From Acetobacter ghanensis (GTDB taxonomy: Bacteria; Pseudomonadota; Alphaproteobacteria; Acetobacterales; Acetobacteraceae), in assembly GCF_001499675.1 (NCBI RefSeq), contig NZ_LN609302.1:1153896-1217895 (forward strand): DNA of 64,000 bases, given 5' to 3'. The first letter of the stretch is position 1. Each line of letters starts with the position of its first letter. Positions 16,966 to 25,505 of this stretch are shown in pieces. The position numbers were made by a program, and so were the translations under genes. Below the pieces are notes generated by a model, which saw only the letters and a program-made list of their open reading frames with translations, had not been told where the DNA came from and did no database searches.

Positions 16966-19884
16966 ATGACCTCATCGAGCAGCGAACCCGACAAGACATC
17001 CCTGGCCGACCAGTATCGTAATACGGTGTTTCTGCCACGGACCTCTTTTCCCATGCGTGGCAACCTGCCGCAGCAGGAGCCAAAATGGCTGGAAAAATGG
17101 CGTGCAAGCGGGCTGGATGAACGGTTGAAGCAGCAGGCGGAAGGTCGCCCGACCTTTACGCTGCATGATGGCCCTCCCTACGCAAATGGGCACCTGCACA
17201 TTGGTCACGCTCTGAACAAGATCAACAAGGACGTTATTAACCGCGCACACCGCATGGCGGGGTATGCAGTGCGTTACGTGCCGGGTTGGGACTGCCACGG
17301 CCTGCCAATTGAGTGGAAGGTGGAAGAGGAATATCGCAAGGCCAAGCGGGACAAGGATTCCGTCCCTGTTCTGGAGTTCCGTGCCGAATGCCGCAATTAC
17401 GCAGGCAACTGGCTGAACATCCAGATGGAGGAATTCCAGCGCCTTGGTGTGCAGGCGGAATGGCAGAACCGTTACGCAACCATGGATTTTTCGTCCGAGG
17501 CGGCGATTGCGGAAGAAATTGGTCGTTTTCTGCTAAATGGCAAGCTGTACCGTGGCCTGCGCCCGGTTATGTGGAGCCCGGTTGAAAAAACAGCTCTGGC
17601 AGAAGCCGAAATCGAATATCACGACCATACCTCCACAACCATTCTGGTCGCGTTCCCTGTGGTCAAGGACCCAACGCCAGCCCATGCGCTGGAGGATGTG
17701 TCCGTTGTTATTTGGACCACAACGCCGTGGACCATTCCGGGTAACCGCGCTCTGGCTTACGGGCCGGACATTACGTACGTGGTCCTGCGGGTGGATGAAA
17801 CCGGGGAAGGTGCAATGCTGGAACCGGGCGCGCGCGTGCTGGTAGCCGAGGCGCTGGTCGAGTCCTTTTGTCAGGAAGCGCACGTTACCGCGCATCATGT
17901 GCTCTACACCCTGCCGGGTAGTGCGTTGGCTGGGGCCGTGTGTGCCCATCCGCTCCGTGGTGCGGGTTATGACTTTGATGTGCCCATGCTGGCGGGTGAA
18001 TTTGTTACCACGGAAGCAGGCACCGGCCTTGTGCATCAGGCTCCCGCGCACGGGGAGGATGACTTTCTGCTCTGCCGCGCCAATGGCGTGGATGTGCCCG
18101 AGGTTGTGCAGGCAGATGGGACCTATGCACCGTGGGTTCCGGGCTTTGCCGGGGTGCATGTGTTCAAGGCGGCGGATGTGGTGTGCGCTACGCTGACCAG
18201 CGTTATGGAGCGCGCTAACGCAGCCGGCACGGCGCCAGCCGGGTTGGTTGGACGTGGTCAGATTGTGCATTCCTACCCGCATTCATGGCGGTCACGCGCC
18301 CCCATTATCTACCGGGCGACCCCTCAGTGGTTCATCCGTATGGATGGTGAGAATGCCCTGCGGGAGAACGCGCTCAAGGCGTTGGAAAACGTAACGTTTG
18401 TCCCCGCGCAGGCTCGTAACCGCCTGACCTCGATGATCCGCACCCGCCCGGACTGGTGCATTAGCCGCCAGCGCGCATGGGGCGTTCCCATTGCCGTGTT
18501 TGTGGAAAAACGGACAGGCGAAGTACTGCGTGACCCTGCGGTGATGCAGCGTGTGGTGGATGCCTTCCGCTCCGAAGGTGCAGATGCGTGGTACCAGTCC
18601 GAACCCTCCCGTTTTCTGGGGGAAGGCCGCAACCCGGATGATTACGAACAGGTGTTCGATATTGTTGATGTCTGGTTTGAGAGCGGCTCCACCCACGCAT
18701 TTGTTCTGGGGCGGCCGGGGCTGAGCTTCCCCGCTGATCTGTATCTGGAAGGGTCGGACCAGCATCGTGGTTGGTTCCAGTCCTCCCTGCTGGAGAGCGT
18801 GGGAACCCGTGGTGTTTCGCCCTACAAGGCGCTGGTCACCAATGGGTTTGTGCTGGACGAGCAGGGCCGCAAAATGTCCAAGTCCTTGGGCAATGTCATT
18901 GCCCCGCAGGACGTGAACGACAGCATGGGCGCGGATGTTCTGCGCCTGTGGGTGATGAATTCCGATACCAATGACGATTTGCGCATTGGTAAGGAAATTC
19001 TCAAACAGCAGGGCGAACTGTACCGCCGTCTGCGCAACACGTTGCGCTGGCTGCTGGGTGGTCTGGATGGCTTTACCGAGGCAGAAGTTGTGCCATACGC
19101 AGAGCTGCCGGAGCTGGAACGCTGGGTGCTGCACCGCCTGACCGAACTAGGTGGGTTGGTGGCCCGTGCGGTGGAAACGCACGAATGGGTTGGGGTTTAC
19201 CCGGCACTGCATGGCTTCTGCACAACCGATCTGTCCGCCTTTTACTTCGATATCCGTAAGGATGCGCTGTATTGCGATGCACCGTCCAATCCGACCCGTC
19301 GCGCTGTGCGCACGGTGCTGGACGTGCTGCACCGCTGCCTGACAACGTGGCTGGCTCCGGTGCTGGTGTTTACCGCTGAAGAAGCATGGACCGCCCGCTT
19401 TGGCGATCAGGCCAGTGTGCATGAACAGGCCTTCCCTGACCTGCCGGTGGAATGGACGGATGCTGAGCTGGAAGAACGCTGGGCCCGTATTCGCTCTGTC
19501 CGTCGGATTATTACGACCGAGATTGAAGGCGCACGCCGCGCGGGCACTATCGGCTCTTCCCTACAGGCGCAGGTTGAACTGACCCTGTCGGAAGAAGAAG
19601 CTGGTATTTTTGCCGGTGTGAACTGGAGCGAACTGGCCATTGTCTCCCACGTGGAAGTCGTTATCGACCCCACGTCCTCCTCTGTTTATGTGGAAGGGGA
19701 TGAAGGGGGCGACCTGCATGGCGCACCAGTTGTGCGCGTGGCGGAAGGCGAAAAATGTGCCCGTTGCTGGAAGGTCCTGCCAGAAACAGGGTCGAATCCA
19801 GCTTATCCGGGCCTATGCCTGCGCTGTGCTGATGTGGTGGCCCAAAGTGGCTTTGTTAGCGCATCCGTGCAGGAGGGTGCGTGA
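16966..19884 (+). CDS. ileS: isoleucyl-tRNA synthetase
   Basis: Class I aminoacyl-tRNA synthetase, 972 residues. Seen: the HIGH motif in GHLHIGHALNK near residue 83, the editing domain with the TTPWTIPGN segment, the KMSKS loop in GRKMSKSLGNV near residue 640, and the C-terminal zinc finger made of EKCARCWKV and LCLRCADV. An upstream in-frame start is not needed. There is no visible T-box leader, which fits alphaproteobacteria. It overlaps lspA by four bases (GTGA), a widely conserved ileS-lspA coupling. Confidence 0.97.
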   Translation: MTSSSSEPDKTSLADQYRNTVFLPRTSFPMRGNLPQQEPKWLEKWRASGLDERLKQQAEGRPTFTLHDGPPYANGHLHIGHALNKINKDVINRAHRMAGYAVRYVPGWDCHGLPIEWKVEEEYRKAKRDKDSVPVLEFRAECRNYAGNWLNIQMEEFQRLGVQAEWQNRYATMDFSSEAAIAEEIGRFLLNGKLYRGLRPVMWSPVEKTALAEAEIEYHDHTSTTILVAFPVVKDPTPAHALEDVSVVIWTTTPWTIPGNRALAYGPDITYVVLRVDETGEGAMLEPGARVLVAEALVESFCQEAHVTAHHVLYTLPGSALAGAVCAHPLRGAGYDFDVPMLAGEFVTTEAGTGLVHQAPAHGEDDFLLCRANGVDVPEVVQADGTYAPWVPGFAGVHVFKAADVVCATLTSVMERANAAGTAPAGLVGRGQIVHSYPHSWRSRAPIIYRATPQWFIRMDGENALRENALKALENVTFVPAQARNRLTSMIRTRPDWCISRQRAWGVPIAVFVEKRTGEVLRDPAVMQRVVDAFRSEGADAWYQSEPSRFLGEGRNPDDYEQVFDIVDVWFESGSTHAFVLGRPGLSFPADLYLEGSDQHRGWFQSSLLESVGTRGVSPYKALVTNGFVLDEQGRKMSKSLGNVIAPQDVNDSMGADVLRLWVMNSDTNDDLRIGKEILKQQGELYRRLRNTLRWLLGGLDGFTEAEVVPYAELPELERWVLHRLTELGGLVARAVETHEWVGVYPALHGFCTTDLSAFYFDIRKDALYCDAPSNPTRRAVRTVLDVLHRCLTTWLAPVLVFTAEEAWTARFGDQASVHEQAFPDLPVEWTDAELEERWARIRSVRRIITTEIEGARRAGTIGSSLQAQVELTLSEEEAGIFAGVNWSELAIVSHVEVVIDPTSSSVYVEGDEGGDLHGAPVVRVAEGEKCARCWKVLPETGSNPAYPGLCLRCADVVAQSGFVSASVQEGA

Positions 19885-20378
19885 ACAGGCCGTTCATGCT
19901 CCGGCCTGCGGGCGTTGGTCTGCTTGTGCTGATGCTGGTCCTCTCGGCGGACCAGTTGAGCAAGTTCTGGATTTTGTATGGGCTGGACCTGCCTGACCGT
20001 GGGTCTGTGGCCGTGCTGCCTTTTCTCAACTTCACCATGGTCTGGAACCATGCCGTAACATTTGGCATGTTTGGCGGGCTTGGTGGTGCGGGGCGGATTG
20101 TGTTTTCCGTTATCGCAATGGTAGTAGCTTGTTGTCTGCTTGTGTGGATGGTCAGAACCCCCAGCAAGCTGACTGCGGCATGTGTGGGCGCCGTCACCGG
20201 GGGTGCCATAGGCAACGTTATTGATCGTGTGCGCTATGGGGCCGTGGTGGATTTTTTGCACGCCCATGCATTCGGATGGTCTTGGTATGTGTTCAATGTG
20301 GCTGACTCCGCTATAGTGTGCGCTGTATGCGTATTGCTGTTGCAGAACTTTCTGTCTGATGGACAGCAGGCATCTTAG
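19881..20378 (+). CDS. lspA: lipoprotein signal peptidase (signal peptidase II)
   Basis: Inner-membrane aspartyl protease that cleaves prolipoproteins after lipidation. 165 residues, GTG start overlapping the ileS stop. Seen: four hydrophobic helices, an early SADQLSKF segment, and the catalytic aspartates in AIGNVIDRVRYG and FNVADSAI, which is the family signature. Several lipoproteins in this window (7.6 kb, 13.1 kb, 20.4 kb and 28.5 kb) would be its substrates. Confidence 0.95.
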   Translation: MNRPFMLRPAGVGLLVLMLVLSADQLSKFWILYGLDLPDRGSVAVLPFLNFTMVWNHAVTFGMFGGLGGAGRIVFSVIAMVVACCLLVWMVRTPSKLTAACVGAVTGGAIGNVIDRVRYGAVVDFLHAHAFGWSWYVFNVADSAIVCAVCVLLLQNFLSDGQQAS

Positions 20379-20415
20379 GCATAGGCAGCCCGCGCCAGAG
20401 TGCGCGGTTTTCAGG

Positions 20416-20955
20416 ATGAGTGGAAGGCAGATGATAGTGCGCCGTGTTTCGACCCTGATTTCTCCGGTGCTGCTGGTAGGCGGCTGCATGATGCTGAGCG
20501 GCTGCTCGGGGCACGAGGCTGCCCGCGCATTTGGCCTGGAACGCAGTCTGCCAGACGAATATACGGTGACAACACGCGCACCGTTGTCCATGCCGCCATC
20601 AGATGAGTTGGTGAAGCCCAGCAAAGGGGACGAACGCAGGCAGGACGAAAGTGAACGTCTGCAGGCGCTTGAAACCCTCTCCCCCGATGTGGCGCTGCGC
20701 GGCACCAACGGGGACACCAGTGAGGGGCAGACCATTCTGGTGAATGAGGCAACAGCCGCAGCCGATGAACCCGATCAGGGGGAACTGGGGGCTGCTGGTT
20801 CGGGCTTTGTGGAGCAGTTGATGTTCTGGAAAGGTGGCAAGGCCGGTGGTGTTGTGAACGCGGATGAAGAAAACCGTCGTCTCAAAACCAATGCAGCGCT
20901 TGGCGCACCGCCCACCAAGGGCGTGACCCCGACCCAGCATCCCAAAAAGAAGTAG
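20416..20955 (+). CDS. DUF3035-family lipoprotein (BamF-like)
   Basis: 179-residue predicted outer-membrane lipoprotein. The lipobox LSGC lies near residue 30, followed by the DUF3035 hallmark FGLERSLPDEYTVTTRAPLSMPP. In Caulobacter a DUF3035 protein next to lspA is the BamF partner of the BAM outer-membrane assembly complex; by position and motif this one is likely equivalent, which is inference. The C-terminal half is low in structure and ends PKKK. The start is unsure: ATG at 20416 or 20431 both give a usable signal sequence, and GGAAGG lies too close to the second. mutL follows after three bases. Confidence 0.8.
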   Translation: MSGRQMIVRRVSTLISPVLLVGGCMMLSGCSGHEAARAFGLERSLPDEYTVTTRAPLSMPPSDELVKPSKGDERRQDESERLQALETLSPDVALRGTNGDTSEGQTILVNEATAAADEPDQGELGAAGSGFVEQLMFWKGGKAGGVVNADEENRRLKTNAALGAPPTKGVTPTQHPKKK

Positions 20956-20958
20956 AGC

Positions 20959-22896
20959 ATGGGTCTGACCATGTCAGACCAGCCAGAGCAGGTTGGTGCA
21001 AGTGGGGGGCAGCTAGACCGCCCACATGTACGGCGGTTGCCAGAGGTTATTGTCAACCGCATTGCCGCAGGTGAGGTGATCGAACGCCCCGCTGCTGCTG
21101 TCAAAGAACTCATAGAAAACGCCATAGATGCCGGTGCGCGCCGGTTGGACATCTCGCTCGATGGGGGCGGGGTGGACCGTATGATTGTCACAGATGACGG
21201 GGTGGGTATGTCCCCCGATGATCTGGCTTTGGCAGTTGAGCGGCATTGTACCTCCAAATTGGGGGACGAGACGCTGGTGCACATCAACACGCTTGGCTTC
21301 CGTGGGGAGGCGCTGCCCTCCATCGGGGCGGCGGCCCGGTTGAGCATTACGTCCCGCCCAAGGGGAGAGAGCGGGGCATGGCGCATTCGGGTGGAAGGGG
21401 GCAAAACCTATGCGCCCGAGCCTGTTGCCGGTGCGGTTGGAACCAGCGTTGTGGTGGAAGACCTGTTTTTTGCCACACCCGCGCGCCGCAAGTTTTTGAA
21501 AAGCGCACGAGTGGAAGGTCGCCATGTGGAAAGCGTGGTGCGTCGGCTGGCATTGGCGGTTCCCCAGACAGCCTTCCGGTTTGTGCTGGATGGGCGCGAG
21601 GTGCTGGATCTGCCATCGCAGGACATGGCTGCCCGCGCCGCAGCTTTGCTGGATGCCAGCGAGGCGGACGGCTTTCTAACTATCAATGGTGAGCGTGAGG
21701 GTATGACCCTTACAGGCTTTATCTGCCCGCCATCAGTCCATCGTTCCACGGCAAACGGGCAGTTTATGCTGGTTAATGGCCGCCCGGTCGTGGACCCGGT
21801 TCTTAAAACCGCCGTGCGGGTGGCGTATCGTCGGGTCATCGAACCTGGTCGCCACCCTGTTGTGGCGCTTATGCTGACGGTTCCGCCAGAACAGGTGGAT
21901 GTTAACGTGCATCCAGCCAAAACCGAACTGCGTTTTGCAGATGAGGCCGCCGTACGCTCCCTTGTTATTGGCACCATACAGCGCGCGCTGGAGCATGGGG
22001 CCGGTGTTGCCGGGGTCCGTCCGGTTTTGTCCGCTGCCCCACGGGCTACGCGGATATGGTACCCGCCGGAGCAGGGGCAGGCGGCTCCGCAACCCGTACC
22101 CGCGTATCCTTCTGCCCCTGCGGTCGGAGGTGTGGCGGAACCTCGCCTGATGTTTGGCGATACACCATCGGCCCGGACACTGCCTGTGCCGCCCCAACCC
22201 ATACCCTGTGGCCCAGAAGGTGCGGCGCAGATAGACGGGCAGGCCAGTGTGGGCCTTCCTGCCATGTTGGATGGCGTAGCAGGTGGGGGTGGGCTGGACC
22301 ATCCATTGGGTGCCGCAGTCGCACAGGTGCTGGATACGTATATTCTTGCTGTGGCGGCAGATGGCAGTCTGGTGCTGGTTGACCAGCATGCTGCGCATGA
22401 ACGGCTGACGCATGAGCGGCTGCGGGAGCAGTATCTGGGTGGGCGTGTGCAGGCCCAACGTCTGCTTGTGCCAGATGTGGTGGATTTGCCGCGTGTACAG
22501 CAGGACCTGCTGCTGGCCCGCCAGCCTATGTTGGAAAGACTCGGGGTCGAAATAGAAGAATTCGGGGGTGGTTCCATTTTGGTGCGTGCCCTGCCAGCCA
22601 TGCTGGGACGGAGCGATGCGCTCAGCCTTCTGCGTGATTTGGCGGATGAGCTGGAAGCGGATGAAAACGGCGCACCGGATGAGATGGCATCGCTGGATGG
22701 CAAGCTGGATGCGGTTATTGCCCGCATGGCCTGCCACGGCAGCATAAGGGCAGGCCGGCGGCTGACGCCGGAGGAAATGAACGCCCTGCTCCGCCAGATG
22801 GAGGCCACGCCCCGGGCTGGCACCTGTTCACACGGTCGGCCAACATGGCTCAAGCTCAGTCGCAGCGATCTCGAAAAGTTGTTTGGCCGCCGCTAG
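20959..22896 (+). CDS. mutL: DNA mismatch repair protein MutL
   Basis: Mismatch repair ATPase coordinating MutS with strand excision; 645 residues. N-terminal GHKL ATPase: IAAGEVIERPAAAVKELIENAIDAG, DDGVGM and TLGFRGEALPS are all present. After a proline-rich linker (about 350-430), the C-terminal domain carries DQHAAHERLTHE, the DQHAx2Ex4E motif of nicking-competent MutL, as expected for organisms without MutH. A second ATG at 20971 is an alternative start. It follows the DUF3035 gene after three bases. Confidence 0.95.
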   Translation: MGLTMSDQPEQVGASGGQLDRPHVRRLPEVIVNRIAAGEVIERPAAAVKELIENAIDAGARRLDISLDGGGVDRMIVTDDGVGMSPDDLALAVERHCTSKLGDETLVHINTLGFRGEALPSIGAAARLSITSRPRGESGAWRIRVEGGKTYAPEPVAGAVGTSVVVEDLFFATPARRKFLKSARVEGRHVESVVRRLALAVPQTAFRFVLDGREVLDLPSQDMAARAAALLDASEADGFLTINGEREGMTLTGFICPPSVHRSTANGQFMLVNGRPVVDPVLKTAVRVAYRRVIEPGRHPVVALMLTVPPEQVDVNVHPAKTELRFADEAAVRSLVIGTIQRALEHGAGVAGVRPVLSAAPRATRIWYPPEQGQAAPQPVPAYPSAPAVGGVAEPRLMFGDTPSARTLPVPPQPIPCGPEGAAQIDGQASVGLPAMLDGVAGGGGLDHPLGAAVAQVLDTYILAVAADGSLVLVDQHAAHERLTHERLREQYLGGRVQAQRLLVPDVVDLPRVQQDLLLARQPMLERLGVEIEEFGGGSILVRALPAMLGRSDALSLLRDLADELEADENGAPDEMASLDGKLDAVIARMACHGSIRAGRRLTPEEMNALLRQMEATPRAGTCSHGRPTWLKLSRSDLEKLFGRR

Positions 22897-23013
22897 CCGT
22901 CCTCCGCCCCTTGCCGGGGTGATCGGCGGAACGTGAACAGCAGAATGCTGGCCTCATGCCGGAAAAAAGCGCACTCTTTTAAAAGTGTCATTAAACCCGG
23001 ATGGTGTTAAGCC

Positions 23014-24534
23014 GTGCAGCCAATCCTGCTTTCGCTGATAACCTACCTCCCTCTTGCAGGCGCAGTTGCGGCCTTCCTCTGTCCCGGTCAGGAGCCGGAG
23101 CGGGACCGTACGGCGCGCTGGCTGGGGTTGTGGACAACGCTGCTCACCTTTGGGTTAAGCGTGGTGATGTGGGTCGGCTTTGACCCCAACCAGCCCGGCT
23201 TGCAGTATGAAACCCGCCTGAGCTGGATGAGTGATTATGGTATTTCCTACCATACCGGGGTGGATGGGATCAGCTTGGTCTTTATCCTGCTAACGGCTTT
23301 TCTGACGCCACTGGCACTGGGTGCGGGTTGGCGCAGCGTGCAAACGCAGGGGCGCGACTTTGTAGCCACCATGCTGATGCTGGAAACAGCCCTGTTTGGC
23401 CTGTTTTCCGCGCAGGATCTGGTCCTGTTTTACGTTTTTTATGAAGCAACGCTCATTCCGGGCAGCCTGATGATAGGCATATGGGGCGGCAAAAAACGGG
23501 TCTGGGCATCGCTCCAGTTCTTCCTGTTTACCTTTGGTGGTTCGCTGTTCATGCTGGTCGGGCTGATTACCATGTGGCTGCATGCGGGCACGACCGATAT
23601 TCCGGCGTTGATGCACGCAGGCTTTTCCCATTCGTTGCAAGGCTGGCTGCTTCTGGCTTTTCTGCTGGCCTTTGGCGTCAAGCTGCCGCTGTTCCCGCTG
23701 CACGCATGGTTGCCAGATGCCTATACGGAGGCCCCAACACCGGCATCGGCCATGCTTTCGGGTGTGTTGTCCAAGACCGGGGCTTACGGGTTGTTGCGCT
23801 TTGGGGTGCTGATGTTCCCTGATGCCGTGCGCCAGTTTGCCCCATATGTGCTGGCACTGGGTGTTGTGGCCATTCTGTACGCAGCCTTTGTGGCGTTTGC
23901 ACAAACAGACATGAAGCGGCTGATCGCCTATTCCTCTTTCTCACACATGGGCATGATCGCGGTTGGTTTGTTTACGCTTACGGCAGAGGGCATAGATGGT
24001 GCCATCTTCCAGATGCTCTCGCACGGTGTGGTCATAGCGGCGCTGTTCTTCTGTGTGGCGGCTGTGGCATGGCGGGCAGAAACGCGGGATATTGATGCAC
24101 TGGGGGGCGTGGCACGGCAGATGCCCATTCTCGCGCTGCTGGCCATGCTGTTTACCATGGCCAATGTGGGGCTGCCCGGAACAGGGTCCTTTGTGGGGGA
24201 ACTGCTGGTTCTTATGGGGGCGGTTCATGTTTCCATGTGGGTGGCGCTGCTGGCTGGTGGCACCATGATTATGGGGGCCGTGTATATGCTCTCGCTTTAC
24301 CGCCGGGTGCTGTTTGGCAGCGTGCGTGGGACGGTCAGCCTGCTGCGTGACCTGACTGCGGGCGAAATTGCCGTGCTGGCACCTCTGGCTGTGGTGACAT
24401 TGTGGATGGGGATTCACCCCGGCACGTTCACCCGGATTTTTGATCCCATGATTATGCAGGCCGTGCACGGAAGCATGGTGAATGTGGCGTCATCCTCCAT
24501 GCATGAACAGGTTATTCACCTAGCCAGCCGGTAA
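23014..24534 (+). CDS. NADH-quinone oxidoreductase chain M, isolated copy
   Basis: 506-residue polytopic membrane protein of the NuoM/antiporter family. Seen: E144 in VFYEATLIPG and K223 in GVKLPLFPLHAWLPDAYTEAP, the acid-base residues of the proton channel in NuoM, followed by MLSGVLSKTGAYGLLR and later LAYSSFSHMGMI. Both residues fit an active antiporter-like subunit. The start is GTG with no clear ribosome binding site. No other nuo gene is nearby, although NuoM is normally encoded with nuoL and nuoN. It could be an isolated complex-I chain, or belong to a different membrane complex. Confidence 0.88.
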   Translation: MQPILLSLITYLPLAGAVAAFLCPGQEPERDRTARWLGLWTTLLTFGLSVVMWVGFDPNQPGLQYETRLSWMSDYGISYHTGVDGISLVFILLTAFLTPLALGAGWRSVQTQGRDFVATMLMLETALFGLFSAQDLVLFYVFYEATLIPGSLMIGIWGGKKRVWASLQFFLFTFGGSLFMLVGLITMWLHAGTTDIPALMHAGFSHSLQGWLLLAFLLAFGVKLPLFPLHAWLPDAYTEAPTPASAMLSGVLSKTGAYGLLRFGVLMFPDAVRQFAPYVLALGVVAILYAAFVAFAQTDMKRLIAYSSFSHMGMIAVGLFTLTAEGIDGAIFQMLSHGVVIAALFFCVAAVAWRAETRDIDALGGVARQMPILALLAMLFTMANVGLPGTGSFVGELLVLMGAVHVSMWVALLAGGTMIMGAVYMLSLYRRVLFGSVRGTVSLLRDLTAGEIAVLAPLAVVTLWMGIHPGTFTRIFDPMIMQAVHGSMVNVASSSMHEQVIHLASR

Positions 24535-24546
24535 GATGCCGTAACA

Positions 24547-25446
24547 TTATTCTGGCAGAACAGGCCCATCCTGCGCGATGGGCTTGGAACGTTGGGGCAT
24601 GAGCACAGTGCCCAGCGATGCCAGAACAATGCAGAGAATACCGCACAGACGCGGAAGTGACGGAATTTCATGCAGCAGCATGGCTCCAGCCAGCGCGGCG
24701 GAAACCGGTTCCAGACTACACAATACCCCAAATTCGCGGGCAGAGAGTTTTTGCATGGCCTGCATTTCCAGTGCGTAAGGCAGCGCGGAAGAACAGAGTG
24801 CGACAAGAACACTCACCCCCAGCAGGGTAGGAATGTGCAGCCCGGTCCACAGGGCAGGAGCCGTGCAGGGTATGAAAACGATTCCGGCACCACACAGCAT
24901 ACCAAGAGAACACGCCTGACCAGATGGCAGCTTGCCAGCAATATTGCGGGCAAAAATAATGTAAAGCGCCCAGCATGTTGCTGCCAGCAGGGCAAAAATA
25001 ATGCCTACAAAGTCCGGCCGTATAGCGGATTCCGGGCGCAGAAGCAGCACAAGCCCAAGCACCGTCAGGCTTGTCCACACAACGTCACTCCATCGCCTTG
25101 TATGGATAAAGGACAGCACGAGTGGCCCCGTAAATTCCAGCGCCACGGTGGTGCCCAATGGCAGGCGGCCAAGTGCGAGGTAGAAAAAGTAGTTCATGCA
25201 CGTAAGGGCCAGCCCATACGGCAACACCAGCAGGAGCACCTTGCGGGAGATAGCGTGCCAGCTACGGTAAAACACCATAAGTATGATGGCGGCAAAAAAG
25301 GTACGCAGCCCCACCATGCCCGCTGCGCCAAAAGCAGGAAACAGCAGTTTGGCGTAGGACGAACCAAATTGCAGGCAGAGCATCCCGCCCGTAACCTGCG
25401 CCAGCGCCGCGAGACGTTCCCGCACTGAAAAAGTAGGCGTGCTCAT
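24547..25446 (-). CDS. EamA/DMT-family transporter, RhtA-like
   Basis: 299-residue inner-membrane protein with about ten predicted helices in two EamA repeats. The first repeat includes GMLCLQFGSSYAKLLFPAFG, resembling the start of RhtA, an exporter of threonine and homoserine in E. coli. The second repeat contains LCSLEPVSAALAGA with the typical EP motif. Substrate is unproven. It is on the minus strand downstream of parE (59-base gap) and converges on nuoM with only 12 bases between stops. Confidence 0.8.
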   Translation of the reverse strand: MSTPTFSVRERLAALAQVTGGMLCLQFGSSYAKLLFPAFGAAGMVGLRTFFAAIILMVFYRSWHAISRKVLLLVLPYGLALTCMNYFFYLALGRLPLGTTVALEFTGPLVLSFIHTRRWSDVVWTSLTVLGLVLLLRPESAIRPDFVGIIFALLAATCWALYIIFARNIAGKLPSGQACSLGMLCGAGIVFIPCTAPALWTGLHIPTLLGVSVLVALCSSALPYALEMQAMQKLSAREFGVLCSLEPVSAALAGAMLLHEIPSLPRLCGILCIVLASLGTVLMPQRSKPIAQDGPVLPE

Positions 25447-25505
25447 ACGTCGATCACTTTACGGCTGACCGGCTGATAGGAACCGCTCCAGAGGACGGAG
25501 TCCGG

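Noticed and set aside
21408..22853. A 481-codon open frame on the minus strand over mutL
   Set aside because: It is Ser/Arg/Ala-rich with no motif, as expected for an antisense shadow of a high-GC gene.
22897..22975. Terminator after mutL (CCGCC...GGCGG)
   Set aside because: The arms are short and compete with an inner CCCC/GGGG pairing, and there is no T run.
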